From positions 1 to 12,581 of the forward strand of contig CAZERD010000046.1 in the NCBI GenBank assembly GCA_964515405.1: 12,581 nucleotides of DNA, read 5' to 3'. The position numbers and the translations under genes were made by a program. Shown here piece after piece: positions 1 to 7,002 of this stretch; within the stretch, counting starts at the first letter, position 1, and each line of letters starts with the position of its first letter. Origin of the DNA: CAZERD01 sp964515405. GTDB lineage: Bacteria; Campylobacterota_A; Desulfurellia; Desulfurellales; CAZERD01. The notes under the pieces were generated by a model, which saw nothing but the letters and a program-made list of their open reading frames with translations, had not been told where the DNA came from and did no database searches.

Positions 1-1105
1 GGGTGTCAAAGAGTTTAAAATTCCTTGCATACTGTTTTCTAATCTCATAAAGTGCATCCTCAGAATTTTCCTTATCAAACTTGTTGAGCACCACCATATC
101 GGCATATTCAAGCATGTTTATTTTTTCAAGCTGCAGAGCGGCTCCATACTCAGGCGTTGTCACATAAACATTAACATCAGAAACCTTTACCACCTCTATA
201 TCATTCTGACCAGAACCAGCCGTTTCAACAATGACAAAATCAAACCCTGCGGCTTTAAACAACTTTACCACATTCGAAGTCGCTTCAGAAACAGATGTAC
301 TAGCAGCCCTCGTGGTCAGCGATCGCATATACAAGGAGTCATGAGGCAAGGTATTCATCCTTATCCTATCAGCTAATAGGGCACCACCACTCCTCTTTGT
401 AGGATCAATACCAATAACACCTAATCTCTTTCCTGGGAAATTATCAACAAATCTCCTCAATATCTCATCCACAAGGGTAGACTTTCCTGCACCACCAGGA
501 CCAGTAAAACCAAACACTTTGAATCCCTCTTTGACATTCCTACTGGCATACTCATTCAGGATAACTTGATGTTCTTCACTCCACCTACCAGAGCTTATCA
601 TATCTTCCACAAAGCTTATAGCCTTTGGAAGATACTTCTGCGGCTCTTTGAGGTAATCCTCAAACCTGTCGGGATCGTACACACAGAAATCGCTATGCTC
701 AAGGATATAGTCAACCATACCCTCAAGACCCATCTCAACACCGTCCTGAGGGGAAAATATCTTCTCTACACCATATGATTCCAGCTCCTTTATCTCAGAC
801 GGTACAATAACACCCCCACCGCCACCAAATATTTTGATCCTGGGAGCACCATGCTCCATAAAAAGGTCTCTGATGTACTTGAAAAACTCAACATGGCCAC
901 CTTGGTAAGATGTAACAGCCACAGCTTGAGCATTCTCCTCCAGCGCGGCATTCACTATCTCATAAGCACTCCTGTTGTGACCAAGATGTATAACCTCAGC
1001 CCCTTTATCCTGCATTATCCTTCTGAATATGTTTATAGAGGCATCATGCCCATCAAATAAACTTGTAGCAGTTACTATACGGATAGTATGCTTAGGAACA
1101 TACAT
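1..1105 (-). CDS. icmF: Fused B12-dependent acyl-CoA mutase, IcmF type (5' third only, runs off the left edge)
   Basis: The visible 368 residues match the start of IcmF, the fused isobutyryl-CoA mutase, which interconverts isobutyryl-CoA and n-butyryl-CoA with adenosylcobalamin and carries its own G-protein chaperone. Residues 1-130 form a cobalamin-binding domain: D18-x-H20 is the lower axial ligand motif, HLGHNRS is at 40-46 and a glycine run FGGGGG at 91-96. The MeaB-like GTPase domain follows, with Walker A GPGGAGKS at 202-209, an ETAGSGQ switch motif at 294-300 and NKFD at 341-344. The catalytic mutase domain lies outside the window. The order B12 domain then GTPase separates it from stand-alone MeaB/ArgK and from classical methylmalonyl-CoA mutase, where the B12 domain is C-terminal. 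The ATG at 1105 has an AAGGGGGG ribosome site 4 bases upstream. It is divergent from the acid-use operon, so it may share its control region. Exact substrate (isobutyryl-CoA or another branched acyl-CoA) is unknown because the active-site domain is not seen. Confidence 0.9.
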   Translation of the reverse strand, partial: MYVPKHTIRIVTATSLFDGHDASINIFRRIMQDKGAEVIHLGHNRSAYEIVNAALEENAQAVAVTSYQGGHVEFFKYIRDLFMEHGAPRIKIFGGGGGVIVPSEIKELESYGVEKIFSPQDGVEMGLEGMVDYILEHSDFCVYDPDRFEDYLKEPQKYLPKAISFVEDMISSGRWSEEHQVILNEYASRNVKEGFKVFGFTGPGGAGKSTLVDEILRRFVDNFPGKRLGVIGIDPTKRSGGALLADRIRMNTLPHDSLYMRSLTTRAASTSVSEATSNVVKLFKAAGFDFVIVETAGSGQNDIEVVKVSDVNVYVTTPEYGAALQLEKINMLEYADMVVLNKFDKENSEDALYEIRKQYARNFKLFDT

Positions 1106-1167
1106 ACAACCCCCCTTAAAACTCTAGAAAAAGAAACAAAAAACCCATATTCGTCTGTTACAATTTT

Positions 1168-1219
1168 TAGAATTTTATATCTACCTAAGTGAAAAGTCAA
1201 ATTAGACATAGAATTTCTA
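1168..1219. promoter_or_regulatory. Candidate operator pair in the divergent control region
   Basis: TAGAATTT occurs at 1168-1175 and again at 1209-1216, 41 bp apart, close to four helical turns. The second copy sits in an 11-bp palindrome, TAGAA-T-TTCTA (1209-1219). The flanks also form an imperfect inverted pair, AATTTTTAGAA (1162-1172) and TTCTAAAAAATT (1215-1226). IclR-family proteins typically bind short AT-rich palindromes, often in pairs, and an IclR gene lies in the adjacent operon. That this is its operator is inference, because the DNA here is AT-rich and such motifs can arise by chance. Confidence 0.3.
1172..1200 (-). promoter_or_regulatory. Predicted promoter of icmF
   Basis: On the minus strand, TTGACT (1200-1195) is followed by a 17-bp spacer and TAAAAT (1177-1172), a good sigma-70 match. 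The start site would be near 1165, giving a leader of about 60 nt before the icmF ATG at 1105. The -10 box overlaps the TAGAATTTTAT element at 1168-1178, so a protein binding there could block this promoter. It is a prediction from motif match only, in AT-rich DNA where chance matches are common. Confidence 0.5.
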
Positions 1220-1238
1220 AAAAATTATCAAATTTATA

Positions 1239-1267
1239 TTGACATACGAAACAAGGTTATTTATAAT
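1239..1267 (+). promoter_or_regulatory. Perfect-consensus sigma-70 promoter of the acid-use operon, predicted to give a leaderless mRNA
   Basis: TTGACA at 1239-1244, a 17-bp spacer and TATAAT at 1262-1267 match the consensus exactly. With the usual distance of 6-7 bases from the end of the -10 box, transcription would start at about 1273-1274, which is the A of the lyase ATG. No ribosome-binding sequence precedes that ATG. The lyase message is therefore probably leaderless. Confidence 0.75.
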
Positions 1268-1273
1268 AAAACC

Positions 1274-2182
1274 ATGAGGATCGAAGTAGAAGAAGTCGGG
1301 TTAAGGGAAGGTCTACAAAACCTTACTATAGAAGTATCACTGGAAACAAAAATAGAGTTCGTTGAGAGGGCCATAAAGGCTGGCCTCGACAGAATACAAT
1401 TGGGGTCCTTTGTAAACCCCAGAAAAGTACCCCAAATGGCAGACACCGATACACTATGCGAACACTTCATACAGACAAAACCTAGAACAACGTTCACAGC
1501 TCTTATACTCAATGAAAAGGGGCTTTCAAGAGCCGTGAAGAGCGGAGTAAAACACATTAATATATCCATATCCGCCAGCAAAACACACCAAAAAAAGAAC
1601 ACCGGAATGGAGCTTGACAGAGCACTTTCGGAGATTGAAAGACTAATAAGATCAGCAAAATCGAATGGTATGAGGGTTAGAGGAGGCATACAAGCTGCAT
1701 TCGGTTGCCACTACGAAGGAAAAGTAGATTTCGGCATAATCAGAGAAGAAACATCAATGATTATAAGCGCCGGTGTGGACGAATTCGGTCTATCAGATAC
1801 CTCAGGTTTCGCTACACCAGCTTCAATAAAACACACAATAACACTTCTAAAACCCATTATAGAGGATACACCAGTTGCCCTACATCTGCATGACACGACA
1901 GGCATGGGGCTTGCCAATGCATTATATGGTATAGAGTCAGGCGTCACAATACTCGATTCCTCAATATGCGGTCTTGGTGGGTGTCCATTCATGGAAGGGG
2001 CTGCCGGAAATATACCAACAGAAGACATGGTATTTATGCTAAAATCGTTTGGTATGTTGGGAAAGGTATCAATGGATAAAATCATAGAGTTCTCCAGATT
2101 CATAGAGAGGAAACTGGGTATCATATCAACATCCAAAATCATACACGTATACCTTAAAATGAAGGAGTTAGGTGTATCATGA
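1274..2182 (+). CDS. HMG-CoA lyase-like acyl-CoA lyase (DRE-TIM metallolyase family)
   Basis: This 302-residue protein resembles 3-hydroxy-3-methylglutaryl-CoA lyase, which cleaves a 3-hydroxyacyl-CoA into acetyl-CoA and an oxo acid using a divalent metal in a TIM barrel. Visible signatures are VGLREGLQN at 8-16, FVNPRKVPQMAD at 46-57, HLHD with metal ligands H204 and H206, and GLGGCPFMEGAAGN at 233-246 with the catalytic-loop C237 and metal ligand N246. Spacings agree with the human enzyme. One difference stands out: the metal-binding Asp after the first-motif Arg is Glu here (E12), as in homocitrate synthases. The substrate may thus be HMG-CoA or a relative. A known precedent is (R)-citramalyl-CoA lyase of Chloroflexus, an HMG-CoA lyase relative paired with a CaiB-family transferase, the same pairing seen here. 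It is the first gene of the operon, probably leaderless, and its stop overlaps the next start as ATGA. The family call is firm; the substrate is not known. Confidence 0.88.
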   Translation: MRIEVEEVGLREGLQNLTIEVSLETKIEFVERAIKAGLDRIQLGSFVNPRKVPQMADTDTLCEHFIQTKPRTTFTALILNEKGLSRAVKSGVKHINISISASKTHQKKNTGMELDRALSEIERLIRSAKSNGMRVRGGIQAAFGCHYEGKVDFGIIREETSMIISAGVDEFGLSDTSGFATPASIKHTITLLKPIIEDTPVALHLHDTTGMGLANALYGIESGVTILDSSICGLGGCPFMEGAAGNIPTEDMVFMLKSFGMLGKVSMDKIIEFSRFIERKLGIISTSKIIHVYLKMKELGVS

Positions 2183-2934
2183 ATCATGAAGACAATTCTG
2201 GAAATATAGCAAAGGTTGTCTCCATAATTGATAGCTTCAAAACATCCAAAAGTGGCATGAATCTCCAAAAAATATCAGAAATAACAGGAATAAACAAAGC
2301 CACAGCTTACAGAATATGTAAGGTCCTTGTGGACCACAACGTTCTATTCAAGGACAACGTCCACAAGATATACAAAATAGGTCCAAAATTCCTTGAGTGG
2401 ACAATGGTTTTCAGGGAACATCTCAGTGCATACGTGGAGGTAGAGGATATACTAAGATCCATATCAAACGAAATAAACGAAACGGTCACTATCTTTAAAA
2501 GAATAGGATTTGAAAGGGAATGTCTGTTCAGACACGAAGTGAAAGAACAATTAAGGTACACTATAGAACCTGGAGAGAGATTGCCTCTCAACAGGGGAGC
2601 AGGAGGTAAAGTCATACTTGCATTTTTTGACAGCAAAACGCTCCAAAGGTATATGGATACGCTAAAATTCACTAAAAAGGAACGAGAAGATTTCATCGCT
2701 AGTCTGGAACGCATACGGGAAAACGGGTTTTACTTCTCATACGGAGAGAGAAGTCCTTACGCCGCAGCCTTTTCAGTGCCTCTATTTGACAAACGGGGAA
2801 CCGTCTTCGGTTCCCTATCTGTCTCCGGACCGATAGAAAGGTTCAAAGAAAGGTTCAAAGAGAAACACGTAAGTTTTGTAAAAGCTAAAGCTCTAGACAT
2901 CCAGATACTGCTCACCGCAACAGGAGAGGAATAA
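2179..2934 (+). CDS. IclR-family transcriptional regulator
   Basis: This 251-residue protein has the two IclR parts: an N-terminal winged helix-turn-helix (about residues 8-70, recognition region around MNLQKISEITGINKATAYRI at 27-46) and a C-terminal effector-binding domain (about 85-248) with the family stretch PGERLPLNRGAGGKVILA at 131-148. The effector domain of this family binds small organic acids and acts as a dimer or tetramer. The gene overlaps the lyase stop by 4 bp and ends directly against the CoA-transferase ATG, so it is co-transcribed with the enzymes it presumably controls, giving autoregulation. This differs from the frequent arrangement where the IclR gene stands alone and divergent. 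The most likely target is the control region at 1106-1273. Its ligand and whether it activates or represses cannot be read from the sequence. The 3' part holds a perfect hairpin and a 12-bp tandem duplication, listed separately. Confidence 0.92.
   Translation: MNHEDNSGNIAKVVSIIDSFKTSKSGMNLQKISEITGINKATAYRICKVLVDHNVLFKDNVHKIYKIGPKFLEWTMVFREHLSAYVEVEDILRSISNEINETVTIFKRIGFERECLFRHEVKEQLRYTIEPGERLPLNRGAGGKVILAFFDSKTLQRYMDTLKFTKKEREDFIASLERIRENGFYFSYGERSPYAAAFSVPLFDKRGTVFGSLSVSGPIERFKERFKEKHVSFVKAKALDIQILLTATGEE
2796..2815 (+). other. Perfect 8-bp hairpin inside the IclR gene
   Basis: GGGAACCG (2796-2803) and CGGTTCCC (2808-2815) are exact inverted repeats around a TCTT loop. It lies about 120 bp before the CoA-transferase start. 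No T-run follows, so it is not a typical terminator. It may influence message stability between the regulator and enzyme cistrons, or be a chance result of the codons used. Confidence 0.5.
2837..2860 (+). repeat. 12-bp tandem duplication in the IclR gene
   Basis: AAAGGTTCAAAG is repeated twice without a gap and in frame. It gives the protein a duplicated RFKE motif (ERFKERFKEK, residues 220-229) in the effector domain. It looks like a small in-frame slippage duplication that leaves the reading frame intact. Confidence 0.7.
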
Positions 2935-4095
2935 ATGTACAGTGTGCTTGAGGGCATCAAGGTACTGGATCTGACCAACGTCCTTGCAGGACCATTCTGC
3001 ACCTATAATTTAGCTATGCTTGGAGCTGAGATAATAAAAATAGAAAAACCAAACGAAGGAGATTTGGCCCGTAGATTAGGAGCAAAAGTGGAATTTAACA
3101 GACGACTTATGGGGTCGTCCTTCCTTGCTCAAAACGCAAATAAAAAAAGCATCACCCTTAATCTAAAAAAGAGTAAAGACAAAGAAGAATTTCTCAAACT
3201 CGTACCAAAAGCTGACGTAATTGTGGAAAACTTCCGGCCTGGGGTAGTCAAGAGTCTGGGGATAGATTACGAAACAGTAAAAAAGATAAACAGCAGGATC
3301 ATATATTGCTCAATATCTGGATTCGGCCAAAGTGGACCAATGGCACACAGACCCGCGTATGACCAGATAATACAGGGAATAAGCGGATTGATGTCCGTGA
3401 ATGGAGACGACACATTGAACCCGTTAAGATGTGGATTCCCCATATGCGACACGGTAGGTGGACTCACAGCCGCATTCTCCATCGCATCAGCAATAGTTAA
3501 AAGATTCAAAAGTAACAAGGGCACCTACATAGACATATCCATGCTTGATGCTACTCTCCCAATGCTGGGATGGGTGGTATCAAACTACCTTGTGGCAGAT
3601 ATTAAACCACGACCAATGGGAAACGAAAACTTTACCTCAGCTCCATCAGGCACATTCTATGCCGCGGATGGTCCATTTAACCTTGCTGCAAACGAAGAAA
3701 AACAGTGGAAGCGCCTCTGTTTAGCTATACACAGGGATGATCTACTCAGGGACAAAAGATTCAAAACAAGGGACAACCGGAAACGACACAGAGCAGAGTT
3801 AAACAAAATACTCAACACTGAATTCAAAAAACACAAAGCAGACTACTGGGTTAATAAAATGACAGAGCTTGGAATACCGTGCGGTGAGATATTAAAACTT
3901 GAAGAACTGCTTGAATCTGAAGTAGCAAAGCACAGAGAATTGATAAGCACATATTACATACCATCCCTAAGCACAAACGTGAGAATACTGAACATAGCCC
4001 CCAAATTCTCAGGAATCGAGAAACTAAAACCTTCACCGCCGCCAGAACTGGGGGAACACAACATGGAGGTACTTGATGCAATAAAAGAACAATAG
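2935..4095 (+). CDS. CaiB/BaiF-family (family III) acyl-CoA transferase
   Basis: This 386-residue protein is full length for the family III CoA-transferases, which move CoA from a donor thioester such as succinyl-CoA or acetyl-CoA to a free carboxylic acid through an aspartyl-CoA anhydride. Family marks are GIKVLDLTNVLAGPF at 7-21, GAEIIKIEKP at 30-39, the VENFRPGVVKSLGIDY block at 97-112, SGFGQSGP at 128-135, and the probable catalytic Asp D172 in GFPICDTVGG. The ATG follows the IclR stop with no gap, and AGGAGAGG in the IclR tail is its ribosome site. Position between a lyase for CoA thioesters and a carboxylate transporter suggests that it activates the imported acid. Family III transferases paired with an HMG-CoA lyase relative are known for citramalate, and the human member SUGCT accepts glutarate and HMG. 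Both acids are therefore plausible here. The family is certain; donor and acceptor are inferred. Confidence 0.92.
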   Translation: MYSVLEGIKVLDLTNVLAGPFCTYNLAMLGAEIIKIEKPNEGDLARRLGAKVEFNRRLMGSSFLAQNANKKSITLNLKKSKDKEEFLKLVPKADVIVENFRPGVVKSLGIDYETVKKINSRIIYCSISGFGQSGPMAHRPAYDQIIQGISGLMSVNGDDTLNPLRCGFPICDTVGGLTAAFSIASAIVKRFKSNKGTYIDISMLDATLPMLGWVVSNYLVADIKPRPMGNENFTSAPSGTFYAADGPFNLAANEEKQWKRLCLAIHRDDLLRDKRFKTRDNRKRHRAELNKILNTEFKKHKADYWVNKMTELGIPCGEILKLEELLESEVAKHRELISTYYIPSLSTNVRILNIAPKFSGIEKLKPSPPPELGEHNMEVLDAIKEQ

Positions 4096-4125
4096 AATCT
4101 ACTCTTTTAAGAAAGGAGGTGCATC

Positions 4126-5121
4126 ATGAAACGCTTTGCAGTAAGGATTGTCTCAATAGCATGGGTCTTTCTATTGGTTACAGTACTGATCTCGGGGTAT
4201 GCCTTAGCAAAATCCACAATAACCATCATATTCCCCAAAAAGGTTTCACCAACGTATCCCGGTACTATCAACACCGAGATATTTGGAAAGCTTGTCCATG
4301 AATTCTCCGGGGGGAGAATAGTAGTAAAGGTGTACCCCGGCAGTGAATTGTACAACGTCAAAGCTGGGTTACAAGCACTCACCCAAGGAGCAGTTCAAAT
4401 GATGAACCCACCAAATGGACATTTCGTAGCCTATAGCCGATTGTTCCAGTTAATAGAAATCCCGTTCATCTTCAAAACAAATAGAGAATTCTACTCATTC
4501 CTGTACGGTAAGATAGGAAACGAAATACTCAAAAGCTTGGAAAAAAGCAATATTGTGGGCATTACATACGACGACGAAGGACCATTCATAATAGCAACTA
4601 AAAACAGACTTATCACCAAACCTTCGGATTTCAAAGGATTGAAAATCAGAACATCCGGGCATCCAGTAATGGAAGAGGCCCTCAGGCTACTCGGTGCTTC
4701 TACTGTAAGAATCCCACTGGGTGAAGTATACAGTGCTGCCCAGCAGGGCGTTATAACCGGCTGCGCAACAACACTCGCAGCGTATGTAACAAGGCATCTC
4801 TATGAGGTGCTCCCCTATGTAACACTTTGGCCCGGACGCGTTGCACATGTGTGGGTTGCCTCAAAGTCCTGGTGGGATAACCTTGATCCACTCGACAGAT
4901 ACATAATAAGCGTAACAGCAAAAGAAAGGGCTCTTGCGTACGACTACGAGGTATGGAAAGATAAAGACAAATTCGTGAAAGAGATAGAGAAGAACGGAGG
5001 TAAGTACCATGAACTGTCACCCAAAGAGCTAAGAATCATGCGTCAGAGAATAGCACCGCTCTACAAGAAACTCAGAAAGCAGTTTGGTCCTATAGTGGAT
5101 GAAATATTATCAGAATACTAA
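4126..5121 (+). CDS. dctP: TRAP transporter periplasmic substrate-binding protein, DctP type
   Basis: This 331-residue protein is the extracytoplasmic receptor of a tripartite ATP-independent periplasmic transporter. Residues 1-28 form a Sec signal peptide (KR near the start, hydrophobic core, cleavage after ALA at 26-28). The mature part has the family stretch DFKGLKIRT with R175, the position that binds the substrate carboxylate in characterised members, then RIPLGEVYSAAQQGVITG at 195-212. The conserved Asp usually found just before the last Gly in this second motif is Thr here. A strong ribosome site (AAAGGAGGT, 4112-4120) 5 bases before the ATG predicts high expression. The gene lies 30 bp after the transferase. 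The symbol is the generic family name and does not imply C4-dicarboxylate specificity; a carboxylate ligand handled by the neighbouring enzymes is the likely cargo. Confidence 0.93.
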   Translation: MKRFAVRIVSIAWVFLLVTVLISGYALAKSTITIIFPKKVSPTYPGTINTEIFGKLVHEFSGGRIVVKVYPGSELYNVKAGLQALTQGAVQMMNPPNGHFVAYSRLFQLIEIPFIFKTNREFYSFLYGKIGNEILKSLEKSNIVGITYDDEGPFIIATKNRLITKPSDFKGLKIRTSGHPVMEEALRLLGASTVRIPLGEVYSAAQQGVITGCATTLAAYVTRHLYEVLPYVTLWPGRVAHVWVASKSWWDNLDPLDRYIISVTAKERALAYDYEVWKDKDKFVKEIEKNGGKYHELSPKELRIMRQRIAPLYKKLRKQFGPIVDEILSEY

Positions 5122-5126
5122 AAACA

Positions 5127-5146
5127 GACCGGCCGAGTGGCCGGTC
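5127..5146 (+). promoter_or_regulatory. Strong intercistronic hairpin between dctP and dctQ
   Basis: GACCGGCC (5127-5134) pairs exactly with GGCCGGTC (5139-5146) across a GAGT loop, an 8-bp mostly G-C stem starting 5 bases after the dctP stop. The following bases (CCCCTCATCTTCC) lack a T-run, so it is not a classical terminator. Such hairpins after binding-protein genes are known to protect the upstream mRNA from 3' decay, giving more receptor than membrane subunits. That role is inferred here. Confidence 0.7.
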
Positions 5147-5169
5147 CCCTCATCTTCCGGAGCGGAAAA

Positions 5170-5697
5170 ATGAAGAAAAACTCAGGCGTTCTAAAAATAC
5201 TGCTGAAACTGGACTCGGCGGTAGCTAAAGCTGAAATAACAATAGCAAGCGCATCCATAATGGTAGCGTGTGTAATATCCATGTACACCATAACAATGAG
5301 AAACCTAGGCGAAAACACAGCTGATTGGGTTCTGACACTGCCAATAATGTTAATGACGTGGGCAACATTTGCCGGCGTGGGATACAACATTTCAACAGAC
5401 AGTCATATAAAAACAGATTTCTTTATAAAAAAACTCCCAAAGCAACTGCAAAAAGCAATCCTTGTAACAATGTATCTGATGCTCATTGTTATCTCTGTCA
5501 TGATATCGTACTTTGGAGTCATCTCCACAGAAGTATTCATAAGAACACACTACAAGCTGTACGAAATGTTTTACACCCCATTTTACATTGTCTTTCTTAT
5601 ATTACCAGTAAGTGCAGCACTCTGGTGCTTCCATCTGATCGTAAGAATATTTAGAGAAATAATGCTATCAGAAACAGGAGATAGTGTAGGGATATGA
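5170..5697 (+). CDS. dctQ: TRAP transporter small membrane subunit, DctQ type
   Basis: The 175-residue protein has the four membrane segments of DctQ (about residues 22-42, 55-72, 97-117 and 137-158) and the family motif DSHIKTDFF at 78-85 after the second segment. It pairs with the large subunit and helps dock the binding protein. I place the start at the ATG at 5170, which has GGAG at 5159-5162 seven bases upstream. An in-frame GTG at 5137 would add 11 residues but lies inside the hairpin loop and has no ribosome site, so it is unlikely. Its stop overlaps the dctM start by 4 bp (ATGA), suggesting translational coupling of the two membrane subunits. Confidence 0.9.
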   Translation: MKKNSGVLKILLKLDSAVAKAEITIASASIMVACVISMYTITMRNLGENTADWVLTLPIMLMTWATFAGVGYNISTDSHIKTDFFIKKLPKQLQKAILVTMYLMLIVISVMISYFGVISTEVFIRTHYKLYEMFYTPFYIVFLILPVSAALWCFHLIVRIFREIMLSETGDSVGI

Positions 5698-7001
5698 ATA
5701 GCGTATTTATAATAATGCTACCGTTCGTATTCTTGATATTCTTTATGGCTATAAGGATGCCAGTAGGATTTGCGCTGATAATATCCAGCGTGCTGGAAAT
5801 GATAGTTACAGGCAATCTACACAGTCTCTATCAGATACCAACCGTGTTATTCTCTTCTGTCGGGCACTACACATTCCTAGCCATCCCATTCTTCATACTG
5901 GCAGCCGAATTTCTGTCTGATGGCGGCATAATATATCTAATATTTGAACTGGTATCAGCCTTCCTCGAAAGAGTACCAGGAGGACTGGGCGTAATAACGG
6001 TTATAGTAAGTATGTTTCTATCATCAATACAAGGCTCAAGTGCAGCCACAGCAGCAGCCCTCGGTAAAATAGGGACAGATGGCATGAAAAGGGAGGGATA
6101 CGATGAAGCGTTTGCCGCCTCACTTATAGCTGCATCAGGCGGACTAGCCATCATGATACCACCAAGCATCGCCATGATAATATATGGAACGCTTTCAAAC
6201 ACATCTATAGGCAAATTATTTTACGGAGGCATAATACCAGGAATAATAATAGGAACAGCCCTCATACTGTATATAATGATCACATCCTACAAACGCCGGT
6301 ACGGCATGGACAGACCAAAAGCAACATGGAAAAAGAGAATGGAGCTGGTAAGAAAATGCCTTCCACTGATATTCTTCCCTATCCTCATACTGGCAGGATT
6401 CTACACCGGCAAACTGACAGCTACAGAAATAGCCACCATAAGTGTGTTCTACTCAGCTTTCATAAGCATATTCATATATAAAACCATCAACTCAAAGAAT
6501 ATAATGGGGGTCATCCAACACGCCACCAAGGTAACAATCTCCATATTCATCATTATAGCGGGTGCCATATTGTTTCAGCATGTACTTGTACTATCCGGGT
6601 TTTTAGCAATGCTACTTAATATAATACATCATTCATCCCTTACACCGTTCAAGTTCCTAATCATAGTTAGTGGGGTTCTCTACTTCCTTGGAATGTTTAT
6701 GGAAGGCGTAGCGCTCAATGTGTTGACCACACCAATCGTAGCACCGATAGCTGTATCCTTGGGAATCAATCCGGTTCACTATGGCATAATACTGATACTC
6801 AACATAGAGATAGCCCTCATATCACCACCTGTCGGCCTGAATCTGTTCGTCCTGTCAGCCGTAACATCCATACCACCAGAGAGAATGTACAAAGCCGTAT
6901 GGCCAGTTCTGCTTATACTTGTTGCATGCCTCCTCATTCTCATAATATTCCCTCAACTAACACTTTTCCTCCCAAATCTCCTTATACCTAAGCATGTCTA
7001 A
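5694..7001 (+). CDS. dctM: TRAP transporter large membrane subunit, DctM type
   Basis: This 435-residue, very hydrophobic protein is the transport channel subunit, driving Na+- or H+-coupled import of the acid delivered by the binding protein. Family motifs are IPFFILAAEFL at 64-74, GSSAATAAALGKIGTDGMK at 114-132, ASGGLAIMIPPSIAMIIYG at 147-165, and the second-half counterpart ISPPVGLNLFVL at 376-387, reflecting the two inverted halves of the fold. Length is normal. It starts inside the dctQ stop and ends the operon; the stop is one base from the stop of the convergent DUF2892 gene, and no terminator hairpin is visible. Substrate cannot be read from this subunit. Confidence 0.94.
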   Translation: MNSVFIIMLPFVFLIFFMAIRMPVGFALIISSVLEMIVTGNLHSLYQIPTVLFSSVGHYTFLAIPFFILAAEFLSDGGIIYLIFELVSAFLERVPGGLGVITVIVSMFLSSIQGSSAATAAALGKIGTDGMKREGYDEAFAASLIAASGGLAIMIPPSIAMIIYGTLSNTSIGKLFYGGIIPGIIIGTALILYIMITSYKRRYGMDRPKATWKKRMELVRKCLPLIFFPILILAGFYTGKLTATEIATISVFYSAFISIFIYKTINSKNIMGVIQHATKVTISIFIIIAGAILFQHVLVLSGFLAMLLNIIHHSSLTPFKFLIIVSGVLYFLGMFMEGVALNVLTTPIVAPIAVSLGINPVHYGIILILNIEIALISPPVGLNLFVLSAVTSIPPERMYKAVWPVLLILVACLLILIIFPQLTLFLPNLLIPKHV

Positions 7002-7002
7002 G

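Noticed and set aside
566..1060. Plus-strand reading frames at 566-778 and 851-1060
   Set aside because: They lie antisense to the icmF frame, which shows clear B12 and GTPase motifs; the predicted peptides have no recognisable features or ribosome sites.
1261..2268. Minus-strand frames of 142 and 185 residues opposite the lyase
   Set aside because: They are mirror frames of a strongly conserved lyase gene and match no family I recognise.
5127..5158. Hairpin after dctP as a Rho-independent terminator
   Set aside because: The stem is strong but is followed by CCCCTCATCTTCC and not a T-run, and dctQM need to be expressed with dctP.
5137..5169. Longer dctQ start at GTG 5137
   Set aside because: It sits in the loop of the hairpin, lacks a ribosome site and adds residues not typical of the family; ATG 5170 is better supported.
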